From assembly GCA_031295385.1 (NCBI GenBank), contig JAUMOL010000007.1:124001-188000 (forward strand): 64,000 bases of DNA, in the 5' to 3' direction. Shown here piece after piece: positions 9,501-16,479 of the stretch. Each line of letters opens with the position of its first letter. Position 1 is the first letter of the stretch. A program made the position numbers and the translations under genes. The notes under the pieces are model-generated. The model was not told the DNA's origin, searched no databases, and worked only from the letters and a program-made list of their open reading frames with translations. The DNA comes from Collinsella sp. GTDB taxonomy: Bacteria; Actinomycetota; Coriobacteriia; Coriobacteriales; Coriobacteriaceae.

Positions 9501-9786
9501 CGTCAACGTGGTCGATGACGGCGAGGGCAGCCTCAAGGCAAGCGTCGCCTTTGCCAAGGGCGACAAGAGCGCCGAGGGTATCGTGTTCAACAACACGTAC
9601 AAGAAGCCCGAGACGCCCGTGCCGACGCCCGATCCCGGCACGCCCAAGACCGTGACGAACATCGTCAAGACGGTCAAGGGTTTCCTGCCCACCACGGGTG
9701 ACCAGCAGGCCGCCGCACTGCTCATGGCATTCGTCATCGCCATGGCCGGCGTCGGAGCTCTGGTCTGGGGCATCCGTAAGCGCTAG
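3520..9786 (+). CDS. Giant LPXTG surface adhesin: VWA domain plus ten pilin-type isopeptide repeats
   Basis: A 2088-residue wall-anchored protein. A signal peptide (about 1-32, with AVILAVVLVLPAAAFA) is followed by a von Willebrand A domain (about 115-370) with the MIDAS motif DASGS at 121-125 and FFTDGKPTS. A spacer domain follows to about 686. Ten repeats of about 110-165 residues then each begin near a K.LTGR.L...EFxF motif and end with FxN(T/V)Y, the layout of Spy0128/FctA-type pilin domains that form Lys-Asn isopeptide bonds. Repeats 3 and 8 are a second subtype (KKLQVA-GL-PADITGKF), and repeat 8 carries an acidic Glu/Asp/Ala insert. The C-terminus is LPTTG (2056-2060), a hydrophobic segment and KR. 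It is probably a sortase-anchored adhesin or pilin tip; no sortase gene lies in the window. ATG 3520 follows AGAAGGGA. Confidence 0.85.
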   Translation: MGKYTRGLLAVILAVVLVLPAAAFAMLPEANARSSTGMDGPIMTGKVVDPDTSGRWEIWAAGHGGNKVTTQNVGRIWTDKTVKATGENEESDFLTTLSAMSSTSNSTVTVTTPLDIVMVLDASGSMDDPMGGGDRTKRIDALKSAANSFINTIAKQNEAIEGVDRQHRVAIVKFAGDKTDKVGNDTYYQGQYKYNHSQVMKGLTDCSGGNVKALKDTVAGIKPSGATRADYGLELAGDITSGRADAKKTVVFFTDGKPTSYSEFDSDVANAAVTAAKKMKDGKATVYTIGIFSGADPVADPSKKGTSDVNKFMHAVSSNYPDATSYASDELGTRAENSDYYKSATNAEELKKVFDDISQAITSEPPYPTEIHKGYDETKSGYITFTDELGDFMQVDGFTEVVINGMSFTKASKTVNKETNTDTYEFSGKAKDLLITVQRAGDDNPRKGDIVTVNIPASLIPLSHFKTVDGKLSVDNVKPIQVKYASSVKSAALDNLFTPEKVAGLKNYIEHNTTVVDGTKTVSFYANKWSGGALGDTVATFEPADTNRYYYFQKQTPIYADKDCTQPAKNSLADTGTYYYKDEFEERGSNGEAKPATAVIEFVGGDAAKFDGALVADEDGNLSFSVGTARLAFIDELHTTKGSVGGNSTGTATDVLNPKWNNVSAKATATHVNSYLGNNGKISFAYDMTPAMVNTKASFGLTKVLKGRDWTNADAFEFGLTSESGAPMPAARTATVRKADLDQGKAAIDFGTIEYTEPGTYVYKVSEKHAGTTIDGIAYSKNVAEITVTVTLDKKGELSAGVKVTSGETEFKNVYATNPVESSVTDQITVTKSLTGRDLTADEFSFELLEIIDKEVKPVETVKNAADGKVTFSAIKYTEIGQHTYKLHEVKGNAGGIDYDDAVYTIVTTIADNGKGQLVATHELKDAKDAKSIKFKNVYTTNAAEVSLVGKKNLQVADGLTPADITGKFTFTVTGEEGAPMPASTSVHNDVDGKVDFGKIAFTLDDLNKALGEKPEKRERTFTYTVTESGEVAGVTNDAKLSRKVSFTVTDDGKGNLSVSRKPDGDVAFTFTNTYNVTPVETSVTDQITANKVLTGRNLMDSEFSFELVEGDKVVATGKNDAEGNITMSAVKYTEAGEHTYTLREVKGGTTSKGITYSGAKYTIETTITDNGDGTLKAEHVLKDLTAATFKNTYSVTPTDADLDFGLSKAVDGRAWTDSDEFSFTITAAEGTPLPDPATVTVSKKDAKDGIAAINFGKIRYTAAGTYKYEIRENAGNAAGMTYDGHVATAEVTVTENGEGVLTANVTKKESGRFTNTYRTELDYAAAGGLKLSKSLSGRPMTEGQFTFTVKPADEASANALGLLPGANNFQSPATAEATVGLIDILAGHEVKFTQADAGKTFKYTVAEKNDGKPGYTYDNAERTVTIVIADDGAGTLTATTTVSGGPEGTHTTVHKSGENKVESALVPFHNSYSATTNTPGGTAAQVVATKTLTGRPMADGEFWFGIAYQGELVAYENLKPNIGGHVSFDALHYDTKMLANLEAAGLAYRTDKDGKLAWTINYTAYEDLFGLPNGVSATTWSFGFKVIVVDNGDGTLTATVDYGGVEPLFENVYGAEAVDAALTGTKKLQVAEGLAPADITGKFTFTVTADEAGAPMPERTTATNDAAGNVDFGKIHFTLEDLNRALGVTDDATDKAETDEADEAEAEEADADANADEPSDESEPAAPTAPRSHTFTYTVTETGSAPGVTNDANATRKVSYTVTDDGAGHLSVVREGDGGAAFTFTNTYSVTPTDSVVTDQIKTVKRLTGRDLAAGEFTFDLLEDGVVVASGTNDASGNVALSPIHYEAPGTHTYTLREACPNALGLYKGVTYDGTTYTVVTTVSDNGDGTLTATHKLEGTTESAGFTNKYHAMPTQVSIGAIKVLEGRELKKDEFSFKLVGEGIESTVTNDADGKISFDKFEYDEPGTHVYTISEVKGDEAGMTYDKSVFTATVNVVDDGEGSLKASVAFAKGDKSAEGIVFNNTYKKPETPVPTPDPGTPKTVTNIVKTVKGFLPTTGDQQAAALLMAFVIAMAGVGALVWGIRKR

Positions 9787-9805
9787 GCTCCCACCCCCAC
9801 CCCCA

Positions 9806-9843
9806 GCCGCCACGGAGGTATCTCCCTCCTCCGTGGCGGCGCT
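9806..9843 (+). terminator. Intrinsic terminator after the adhesin gene
   Basis: A 13-bp perfect stem, GCCGCCACGGAGG (9806-9818) with its complement (9828-9840), is followed by GCTTTTG. It lies 20 nt after the adhesin stop codon. Confidence 0.75.
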
Positions 9844-9866
9844 TTTGTGCGTAGGGAGGAGGACCG

Positions 9867-10024
9867 CCACGAAATCGGCCCATCTACTACGTTTAGCCCC
9901 TTACCCCCAACCATGCCGAAAAGCGCGAAAACAAAACCGCAGGTAGAACGCCTGCGGTTTTGTTCAAAACGAAGGTATGGTCAGGGGTATCGAGTCAAAC
10001 GTAGTGGATGGGCCGATTTCGTGG
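9867..10024. repeat. Palindromic element type A, right copy (A2)
   Basis: 158 bp. Its 28-nt outer arms CCACGAAATCGGCCCATC... (9867-9894) and 9997-10024 are complementary except for one base. The core hairpin ACCGCAGGTAGAACGCCTGC is shared with A1. It has the same tail GAAAACGGATCATTTT, at about 10057. It is the mirror partner of A1 on the other side of the adhesin. Confidence 0.78.
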
Positions 10025-10115
10025 CAGGCACCGTCAACCGATCTCCGCGGGCGGAAGAAAACGGATCATTTTGGTCCCGCGAGGCTGGCGGAGGCACTCG
10101 TGCGGGGCCGCCCGA

Positions 10116-10271
10116 ACAAAACTATGTCGGTTTACTACGAAGAATTTGACATTCCCGACCATGACTGCATTTTTCTAAATATTGCAAACGTTCTACCTGC
10201 GGTTTTGCAAGCGCGCAATTTGCTGTGGTCGAAGGTGGGCGATTCATCGTAGTAATTCGGCATAGTTTTGA
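10116..10271. repeat. Palindromic element type B, right copy (B2)
   Basis: 156 bp with arms ACAAAACTATGTCGGTTTAC and the complement of TCAAAACTATGCCGAATTAC at the right end. The central hairpin core is present in the opposite orientation to B1 (GTTCTACCTGCGGTTTT). With A2 it fills the 9787-10330 gap, where no gene is evident. Confidence 0.75.
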
Positions 10272-10330
10272 AATGGCGTTAAATCGGTAGCAGCCATTTT
10301 GCTATGCCGGGGGGCTCGGTCTTTGGGCAA

Positions 10331-10960
10331 CTACCCTCGCAGGTACGCAATGGCGATTTGCGTACGGTTGCGTAGCCCCATTTTGGCTAGGATTGAGCTG
10401 ATGTGGTTGCGCACCGTGCCTTCTCCCATATAAGTCGTGGCGGCAATCTCCTTGTTGTCGAGGCCGCGGGCGATGAGCTCGGCGACTTCGAACTCGCGGT
10501 CGGTCAGGCCGGCAAAGGCCGCGGGCCGGCGGGACGTGTCTGCCTTGTTGCCCATCCCGTCAAAGTCAACATCTTCGATTGCCTTGCCCTCGAGCACGCG
10601 TTTGCCGTCCATGACCTGTGCCAACGCCGGCGGAATGGCGGCGACATCGGTCTTGATCAGGTAACCGCGGGCGCCCAGCTTGAGCGCCGACACAATGTAC
10701 TCGTCATCCGAGAATGTCGTTAGAAACACCACGCGCGCCGAAGGGTCGCGCTCAAGGATCTCGCGTGCCGCCGAAAGTCCGTCGCGCCCCGGCATCTGAA
10801 TGTCGAGCAGCGCGATATCGGGTGCGTGTTCGGCATAGAGCGCCACCGCATCGTCGCCATTGGCGCCGGTGCCCACCACCTCGATCTGCGGCTGGGCGCC
10901 CAGGATAATCTTGAGCGAATCGATCACCAAGCGGTCGTCGTCGACAACGATGAGCCTCAT
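10331..10960 (-). CDS. LuxR/NarL-type response regulator
   Basis: A 209-residue two-component response regulator. The receiver domain (about 1-120) has the acidic pair VVDDDR, the phospho-acceptor Asp in LLDIQMPG and the conserved Lys of the LIKTD stretch. The C-terminal LuxR helix-turn-helix begins at LTDREFEVAELIARG and contains NKEIAATTYMGEGTVRNHIS. Its start overlaps the stop of the sensor kinase gene by 4 nt, so the two are a translationally coupled pair. The divergent ABC exporter genes at 12302-15629 are the obvious candidate targets, by position only. Confidence 0.88.
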   Translation of the reverse strand: MRLIVVDDDRLVIDSLKIILGAQPQIEVVGTGANGDDAVALYAEHAPDIALLDIQMPGRDGLSAAREILERDPSARVVFLTTFSDDEYIVSALKLGARGYLIKTDVAAIPPALAQVMDGKRVLEGKAIEDVDFDGMGNKADTSRRPAAFAGLTDREFEVAELIARGLDNKEIAATTYMGEGTVRNHISSILAKMGLRNRTQIAIAYLRG

Positions 10961-12102
10961 CGGCCCTCATCTCCTTGCTGTTTGGGAACGGTGGCAAACA
11001 CGCGCCAGCCGCCGGCGCCGGCACGCGGGCCGGCGGAGAAGGTGCCGCCAAGCGCCTCGATGCGCTCGCGCATGGAGGCAAGCCCCATGCCCTTCGCGGC
11101 GCCGCGGCTGCTTGCTTGGACCCCGCCCGCGCCATCGTCGGTAACGATGAGCTGGTAAGACGACGGATGCTCCATGCATCGTACAGTGACGGTCTGGGCG
11201 CATGCGTGGCGCATGGTATTGGAGAGCGCCTCGCGCAGGACCGCCGCAAAGCAGTTGGCGACGTTTGCGGGCGCATGCTCGGCCAAAAATTCAAGCTCAA
11301 TCTGCGGGCCGCCGTCCGAACGCGCGCCTTCAACAATGCGTTCGAGCTGCACGGAAAGGTCGACGGCGTTGTCGTTGAGCGCGTGGACGCTGGTGCGCAC
11401 AAGCTGGAGCGCCTCGTCAACCGTGCGTTTGACGTCGGCGAAATCGGCGGCGACGCCGGGCTCGTCGGCGTGAACCACGCGCAGGGCTTCGGCCTGCAGT
11501 GAGGCGCGCGTGAGCTGGTGCCCGACGTTATCGTGGATCTCGCGCGCGATGCGGGCGCGTTCGGCGAGCGTCGCGAGCTCGACTTCGTAGTCCTGGCGGT
11601 CGGCGAGGTCGCGGTTGCGTGCCTCGAGTGCCAGGGCGCGTTCTTGCAGCTTGTCGCGGGTGCGACGCATGCGTTCCTGTTCGCGCTCCAGCTGCGCGGT
11701 GCGCAGCGACAGCAACGTGGCGGCGATCGAAAGGATGGCGGTTGGCAGCAGCGTTCGGGTGGTGAGCGCGCCGCCGCGAAGGTCTGCGACGAGCGCAAAG
11801 GCAAAAGCGGAGCCAATGCCCAGCGCGACCCAGGCGTGCTCACGGCGCACGCGCCGCGCGATGTCATAGAAGGCGAGAGGCGCAAACGGCACAAACGGCG
11901 GCACGAAGACGGCCGCGATGATGCAGGCGTAGCTCGCGGCCTCACTCACACGGCGGGCGCGGTTTCCCTGTGCGACCTCGGCCAGTGAGGTGGCAATAAC
12001 GCCAAGGCAAAACGCCGCAACCAGACGAGCGTCCACAGCAAGGCCCGTGGCGGCTGCGATACAGCACGCCAGCACGATCGATTTGTCGAATAGCCTGTTC
12101 AT
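10957..12102 (-). CDS. Membrane sensor histidine kinase (HisKA_3 type)
   Basis: A 381-residue NarX/LiaS-like sensor kinase. About five N-terminal membrane segments (SIVLACCIAAATGLAV onward) lack a large extracellular domain. A coiled region (ERARIAREI) leads into the H-box with the phospho-acceptor in EIHDNVGHQL. The ATPase domain has the N-box LREALSNTMRHA and the G-box DDGAGG...KGMGLASMRERI. I chose ATG 12102 (MNRLFDK). A longer open frame upstream has no ribosome-binding site and runs through Cys/Arg-rich non-conserved sequence. It pairs with the regulator at 10331. A small membrane sensor beside an ABC exporter is typical of systems that detect envelope-active compounds; this role is inferred. 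Confidence 0.85.
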   Translation of the reverse strand: MNRLFDKSIVLACCIAAATGLAVDARLVAAFCLGVIATSLAEVAQGNRARRVSEAASYACIIAAVFVPPFVPFAPLAFYDIARRVRREHAWVALGIGSAFAFALVADLRGGALTTRTLLPTAILSIAATLLSLRTAQLEREQERMRRTRDKLQERALALEARNRDLADRQDYEVELATLAERARIAREIHDNVGHQLTRASLQAEALRVVHADEPGVAADFADVKRTVDEALQLVRTSVHALNDNAVDLSVQLERIVEGARSDGGPQIELEFLAEHAPANVANCFAAVLREALSNTMRHACAQTVTVRCMEHPSSYQLIVTDDGAGGVQASSRGAAKGMGLASMRERIEALGGTFSAGPRAGAGGWRVFATVPKQQGDEGR

Positions 12103-12301
12103 ACGGGTATTGTACGCGAAGCTGCGCGTGGTGGAGGGGCCGCCTAGCGCAACCGTGACATTCCTCCCGCACGGTGGGGCGGTCGCGTCAGCGGGCCACG
12201 CGACCGAGCCCCCGCACTCGTGACAAAGCTCACTGGTGCGCGCCGTCCGCTCCTGCGATGATGCAATCGTACCGGGCCGCAAGCAACAGAAGGGCCGCCT
12301 C

Positions 12302-13240
12302 ATGACAGACATCGTCCACGTCGAAAACCTCGTCAAGCGCTACGACGATCTTATCGCGCTCGGCCACTTTAACCTGAGCATCGCCCCCGGCGAGATCTTT
12401 GGCCTGCTGGGCCCCAACGGCTCGGGCAAGACCACGTCCATCAACTGCATTTTGCAGCTGCTTGCCTACGACAAAGGCACCATCGAGCTGTTCGGCGAAC
12501 CCATGACGCCCGCCCGCTACGACCTCAAGCGCCGCATCGGCGTGGTGCCGCAGCAGGTGGCGGTATTCGACGAGCTCACGGTGCGCGAGAACATCGACTA
12601 TTTCTGCAGCCTCTACGTCAACGACCGCAAGCGCCGCCGCGCGCTGGTCGACGAGGCCATCGACTTTGTCGGCCTGGGCGACTTTGCCAAGTTCCGCCCC
12701 GGCAAGCTCTCGGGCGGCCTGGCGCGACGCCTCAACATCGCCTGCGGCATCGCGCACAAGCCCGAGCTCATCTTTTTTGACGAGCCCACGGTGGCGGTCG
12801 ACCCGCAGAGCCGCAACGCCATCCTGGAGGGCATCTGCCGCCTGCGCGACGAGGGCGCCACGGTGGTGTATACCAGCCATTACATGGAGGAAGTCGAGCA
12901 GATCTGCAGCCGCATCATGATCATGGACGGCGGCCGCGTGCTGGCGCAGGGCACCAACGACGAGCTCAAACGCATGATTCAGATGGGCGAGCGCGTGACC
13001 GTCGAGGTGGGCGCCGTCGAGCCAGCCACGGTCGAGCGGCTGCGCGCCCTCGAGCACGTGCTCAGCGTCGAGCTGTCCGGCGGCGAGCTCGTCTGCACCT
13101 GCGAGACGAGTCCGCACAATCTGGTCGACATCCTCGACACGCTGCGCGCTGCCGACGTTGCGCTCGGCCGCGTGTGGAGCGAGCCACCGACCCTCAACGA
13201 CGTGTTCCTCGAGATCACCGGCCGCGAGCTGCGCGACTAG
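12302..13240 (+). CDS. ABC-2 exporter ATP-binding protein (DrrA-like)
   Basis: A 312-residue ATPase of a drug or peptide exporter. Walker A is GPNGSGKTT, the Q-loop is VVPQQVAVFDEL, the signature is LSGGLARRLN, Walker B is LIFFDEPTVAVD, and the H-loop His is in VYTSHYMEE. The C-terminal about 80 residues form the DrrA-type extension. I placed the start at ATG 12302 (MTDIVHVENL); an upstream in-frame start would add a non-conserved Arg-rich stretch. Two permease genes follow with spacing of 9 nt and then an overlap. It is divergent from the two-component system, with a 200-bp shared upstream region. Confidence 0.88.
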   Translation: MTDIVHVENLVKRYDDLIALGHFNLSIAPGEIFGLLGPNGSGKTTSINCILQLLAYDKGTIELFGEPMTPARYDLKRRIGVVPQQVAVFDELTVRENIDYFCSLYVNDRKRRRALVDEAIDFVGLGDFAKFRPGKLSGGLARRLNIACGIAHKPELIFFDEPTVAVDPQSRNAILEGICRLRDEGATVVYTSHYMEEVEQICSRIMIMDGGRVLAQGTNDELKRMIQMGERVTVEVGAVEPATVERLRALEHVLSVELSGGELVCTCETSPHNLVDILDTLRAADVALGRVWSEPPTLNDVFLEITGRELRD

Positions 13241-13249
13241 GGGGCGGCC

Positions 13250-14437
13250 ATGTTCAACACCATTATCATTACGGTCAAGACGCTGCTGCGCCGGCCGAGC
13301 ACGTGGGTTTGGGGCGCTCTCTTTCCCATCGCGCTTTCCACGATGTTTATGTTTATGTTTGCGAACCTCAGCTCCGACGGCACGGTCGACCCGGTGCCAG
13401 TGGCCGTCGTAGCGGATGAGGCCTGGGGCGCTTCGTCCTTTAAGGACGTGGCGACTTCGCTTGCCAAGGAGGGCGAGAATCAGCTGCTCGATGTGAGCGA
13501 GTACGAAGACTTAGCTGCCGCGCGCAAAGCGCTCAAGTCCGGCAAGGTCGCGGGCATCTACACGGTCGACGACGCGGGCACGCCCAAGCTCACACTGCTT
13601 TCGAGCTACGACAGCTCGCGCGCATCATCGGTGCTCACCGATCGCAGCATCCTGGAGACGGTGGCAAGTTCGTATACACAAAATGCCGAGCTCATGTCCC
13701 AGATTGCCCAGGACAACCCGGCGGCGCTCGCCGACCCGGAGGCGGTTGCGCGCGCCCTGTCGCTCGAGGGCGGCACCCGCCGCGTAAGCCTGACACGCAC
13801 CACGCCCGACGGCACGGTCATCTACTATTACGCGCTTTTTGGCCTGGTCGCGATGATGTCTGCCGAGTTTGCCGCCTTGAGCGTTGTCGACCTGCAGCCC
13901 AATCTGTCGGGCCTTGGCGCGCGCCGCTGCGTGGGCGGCCTTTCCAAGACGGCGTCGCTGGCCGGTATCTTTGTGGGCTCGTGGCTGGTCTCCTTTGCCT
14001 CGATGGCGATCGCGATCGGCTACGTGCGCCTGGTTGTGGGCGTCGACTTTGGCGGGCGTGAGGGACTGTGTTTGGTGGGCGGCGCCGCTTCCGCGCTTGC
14101 CGCCACGGGCTTGGGACTCTTTGTGGGCACGCTTCCCGTTAAGGGTGGCAAGGCATCCAAGTCGGGCATCCTCACGGGCTTTGCCACCACGTGCGCCCTG
14201 TTCGCTGGGCTTTACGGCGAGCCGGCGATGGCACTTGCCGACGATGTCGCCCGCGCCTGCCCGGCCGAGTGCTGGCTCAACCCTGTCAAGCTCATCTGCG
14301 ACATGTTCAACCGCCTGTATTTCTTTGAGGACCTGGGTCCCTTTGTCATCCGTGCGGGCGCGCTGGTCCTCATGACGCTGGTGTTTGTTGCCGCCGCCAC
14401 GCTGATTTTTGGAAGGAGCCGCTATGAGCACCTTTAA
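13250..14437 (+). CDS. ABC-2 type permease, first subunit
   Basis: A 395-residue ABC-2 transporter membrane protein. One N-terminal transmembrane segment (about 20-42) is followed by a large extracytoplasmic domain (about 43-195), then five to six transmembrane helices. This is the usual architecture of ABC-2 membrane subunits with a large external domain. It starts 9 nt after the ATPase gene. Its end overlaps the next permease by 14 nt. Substrate is unknown. Confidence 0.82.
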   Translation: MFNTIIITVKTLLRRPSTWVWGALFPIALSTMFMFMFANLSSDGTVDPVPVAVVADEAWGASSFKDVATSLAKEGENQLLDVSEYEDLAAARKALKSGKVAGIYTVDDAGTPKLTLLSSYDSSRASSVLTDRSILETVASSYTQNAELMSQIAQDNPAALADPEAVARALSLEGGTRRVSLTRTTPDGTVIYYYALFGLVAMMSAEFAALSVVDLQPNLSGLGARRCVGGLSKTASLAGIFVGSWLVSFASMAIAIGYVRLVVGVDFGGREGLCLVGGAASALAATGLGLFVGTLPVKGGKASKSGILTGFATTCALFAGLYGEPAMALADDVARACPAECWLNPVKLICDMFNRLYFFEDLGPFVIRAGALVLMTLVFVAAATLIFGRSRYEHL

Positions 14438-15629
14438 GACTGCGCTGCGCATGGCGCTCGCGCATCCGTTCTACCTGCTCATCTATACGGTGTTCATATC
14501 GCTGATGGGTGTGTTCATCGCGGCATCGGTGAGCTGGAACTCGTCGCAGCTCACCGAGTACAAGCCCTACGACGCCAATGTGATTGTGGTCGACCGCGAC
14601 GACAGCGATCTTTCGCGTGCGCTTACCAAGCATCTGGGGTTGCGCTTTGACCTGGTCACGGGTGTTGGCGACGACACGTACGACCTTGCGGACGCGCTCT
14701 CCAAGAGCAACAGCGCCAAGGGCAGCGCCGACTGCGTGTTCTTTATCCCGGAGGGGTTTGAGGACGACCTCGTTGCAGCCGCCCGCGTGGGGGAGTCCCT
14801 GCCCAAGCTCGATGTGACCTACGGTGCCGGCACCATGGCGGCGGCGCTGTCGTCTGCCGAGGCCTCGCGCTGGATCTCGCTCGCGGGCGCTGCGGCGGCG
14901 CTTGAGCCCGCTGCTTCTAACGGCGACGTTGCCAAGGCCGCCGAGCATGCCGCTGCAAAGCGCGCGGAGGTCCAGATCGAGCGGGTCAAGGTCGACTCGG
15001 CTGCTGCTGCCACGCTCGAGTCGTATTTCAACTTTGGCGCGTATGCGATTATCTCGTCGGTCATCGTGTCGGTGGGGCTGGTGTTCTCGGGCATGAACGA
15101 GCCCGAGCGCGTGCGCCGCATGGATGCCAGCCCGGTCTCCGAGCGTCAGCGTTCGCTTGCCGTGTTTGCGGCCGCCGCCGTGCTCACCGTCTGCATTTGG
15201 CTCGTGTCGAGCATGATGGGCGTCGTGGGCTTTGCCGGCGCGGTTGCCGAGGTCGGCGCGGGTCGTGTGTGTCTGGCGCTGGCGGTGACGTTTGCCCTGG
15301 CGTGCACGCCGCTGGCCGTTGGCTTTACGCTGTCGAGCTTGGGCGCGCGCGAGGAGCTGCTCAACGGTGTGGGCAACTTACTCGGCATGCTCATGACGTT
15401 TTTGGGCGGCGCCTGGATGCCGCTGTCGCTCATGGGCTCGGCCGTGCAGACCGCGGCGCATTTTGTGCCGACGTATTGGGTGAACGACGCGATCGGCAAG
15501 GCGCTCGCCGCGGACCTGACGTCCACCGTGCTGGGCGACATCGCCTGCGACCTGGGCGTCACGGTGCTCTTTGCCGCGGCCATCGCCGCCGTAGGCCTAG
15601 CCCTCGCACGCACCAAATCCCACGCCTAG
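14424..15629 (+). CDS. ABC-2 type permease, second subunit
   Basis: A 401-residue permease with the same architecture as its neighbour: one N-terminal helix, an external domain to about residue 200, then six helices ending at LALARTKSHA. ATG 14424 follows GGAAGGAG, whereas the in-frame TTG at 14409 has no such site. With the preceding two genes it forms a heterodimeric ABC-2 exporter. Confidence 0.82.
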   Translation: MSTFKTALRMALAHPFYLLIYTVFISLMGVFIAASVSWNSSQLTEYKPYDANVIVVDRDDSDLSRALTKHLGLRFDLVTGVGDDTYDLADALSKSNSAKGSADCVFFIPEGFEDDLVAAARVGESLPKLDVTYGAGTMAAALSSAEASRWISLAGAAAALEPAASNGDVAKAAEHAAAKRAEVQIERVKVDSAAAATLESYFNFGAYAIISSVIVSVGLVFSGMNEPERVRRMDASPVSERQRSLAVFAAAAVLTVCIWLVSSMMGVVGFAGAVAEVGAGRVCLALAVTFALACTPLAVGFTLSSLGAREELLNGVGNLLGMLMTFLGGAWMPLSLMGSAVQTAAHFVPTYWVNDAIGKALAADLTSTVLGDIACDLGVTVLFAAAIAAVGLALARTKSHA

Positions 15630-15633
15630 CCAC

Positions 15634-15664
15634 CTAGTCATTCAAGAACGTCCCCAATGACTAG
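15634..15664. repeat. 31-bp dispersed palindromic repeat (GGGGACG family), copy 1
   Basis: CTAGTCATT...AATGACTAG arms around CAAGAACGTCCCC. One of ten copies in the window, all intergenic; the others are at 20072, 20105, 28498, 47003, 47054, 53110, 56496, 56535 and 56591. Confidence 0.75.
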
Positions 15665-15745
15665 TCTGAAATAAATCCTAGGCCTCGCCCCAAAATAGTT
15701 CGCCAAGGTTTACTATTACGTTCATAAAGTAGTACGAGGCTAACA

Positions 15746-16471
<726 letters not shown>

Positions 16472-16479
16472 GCGGCGCC

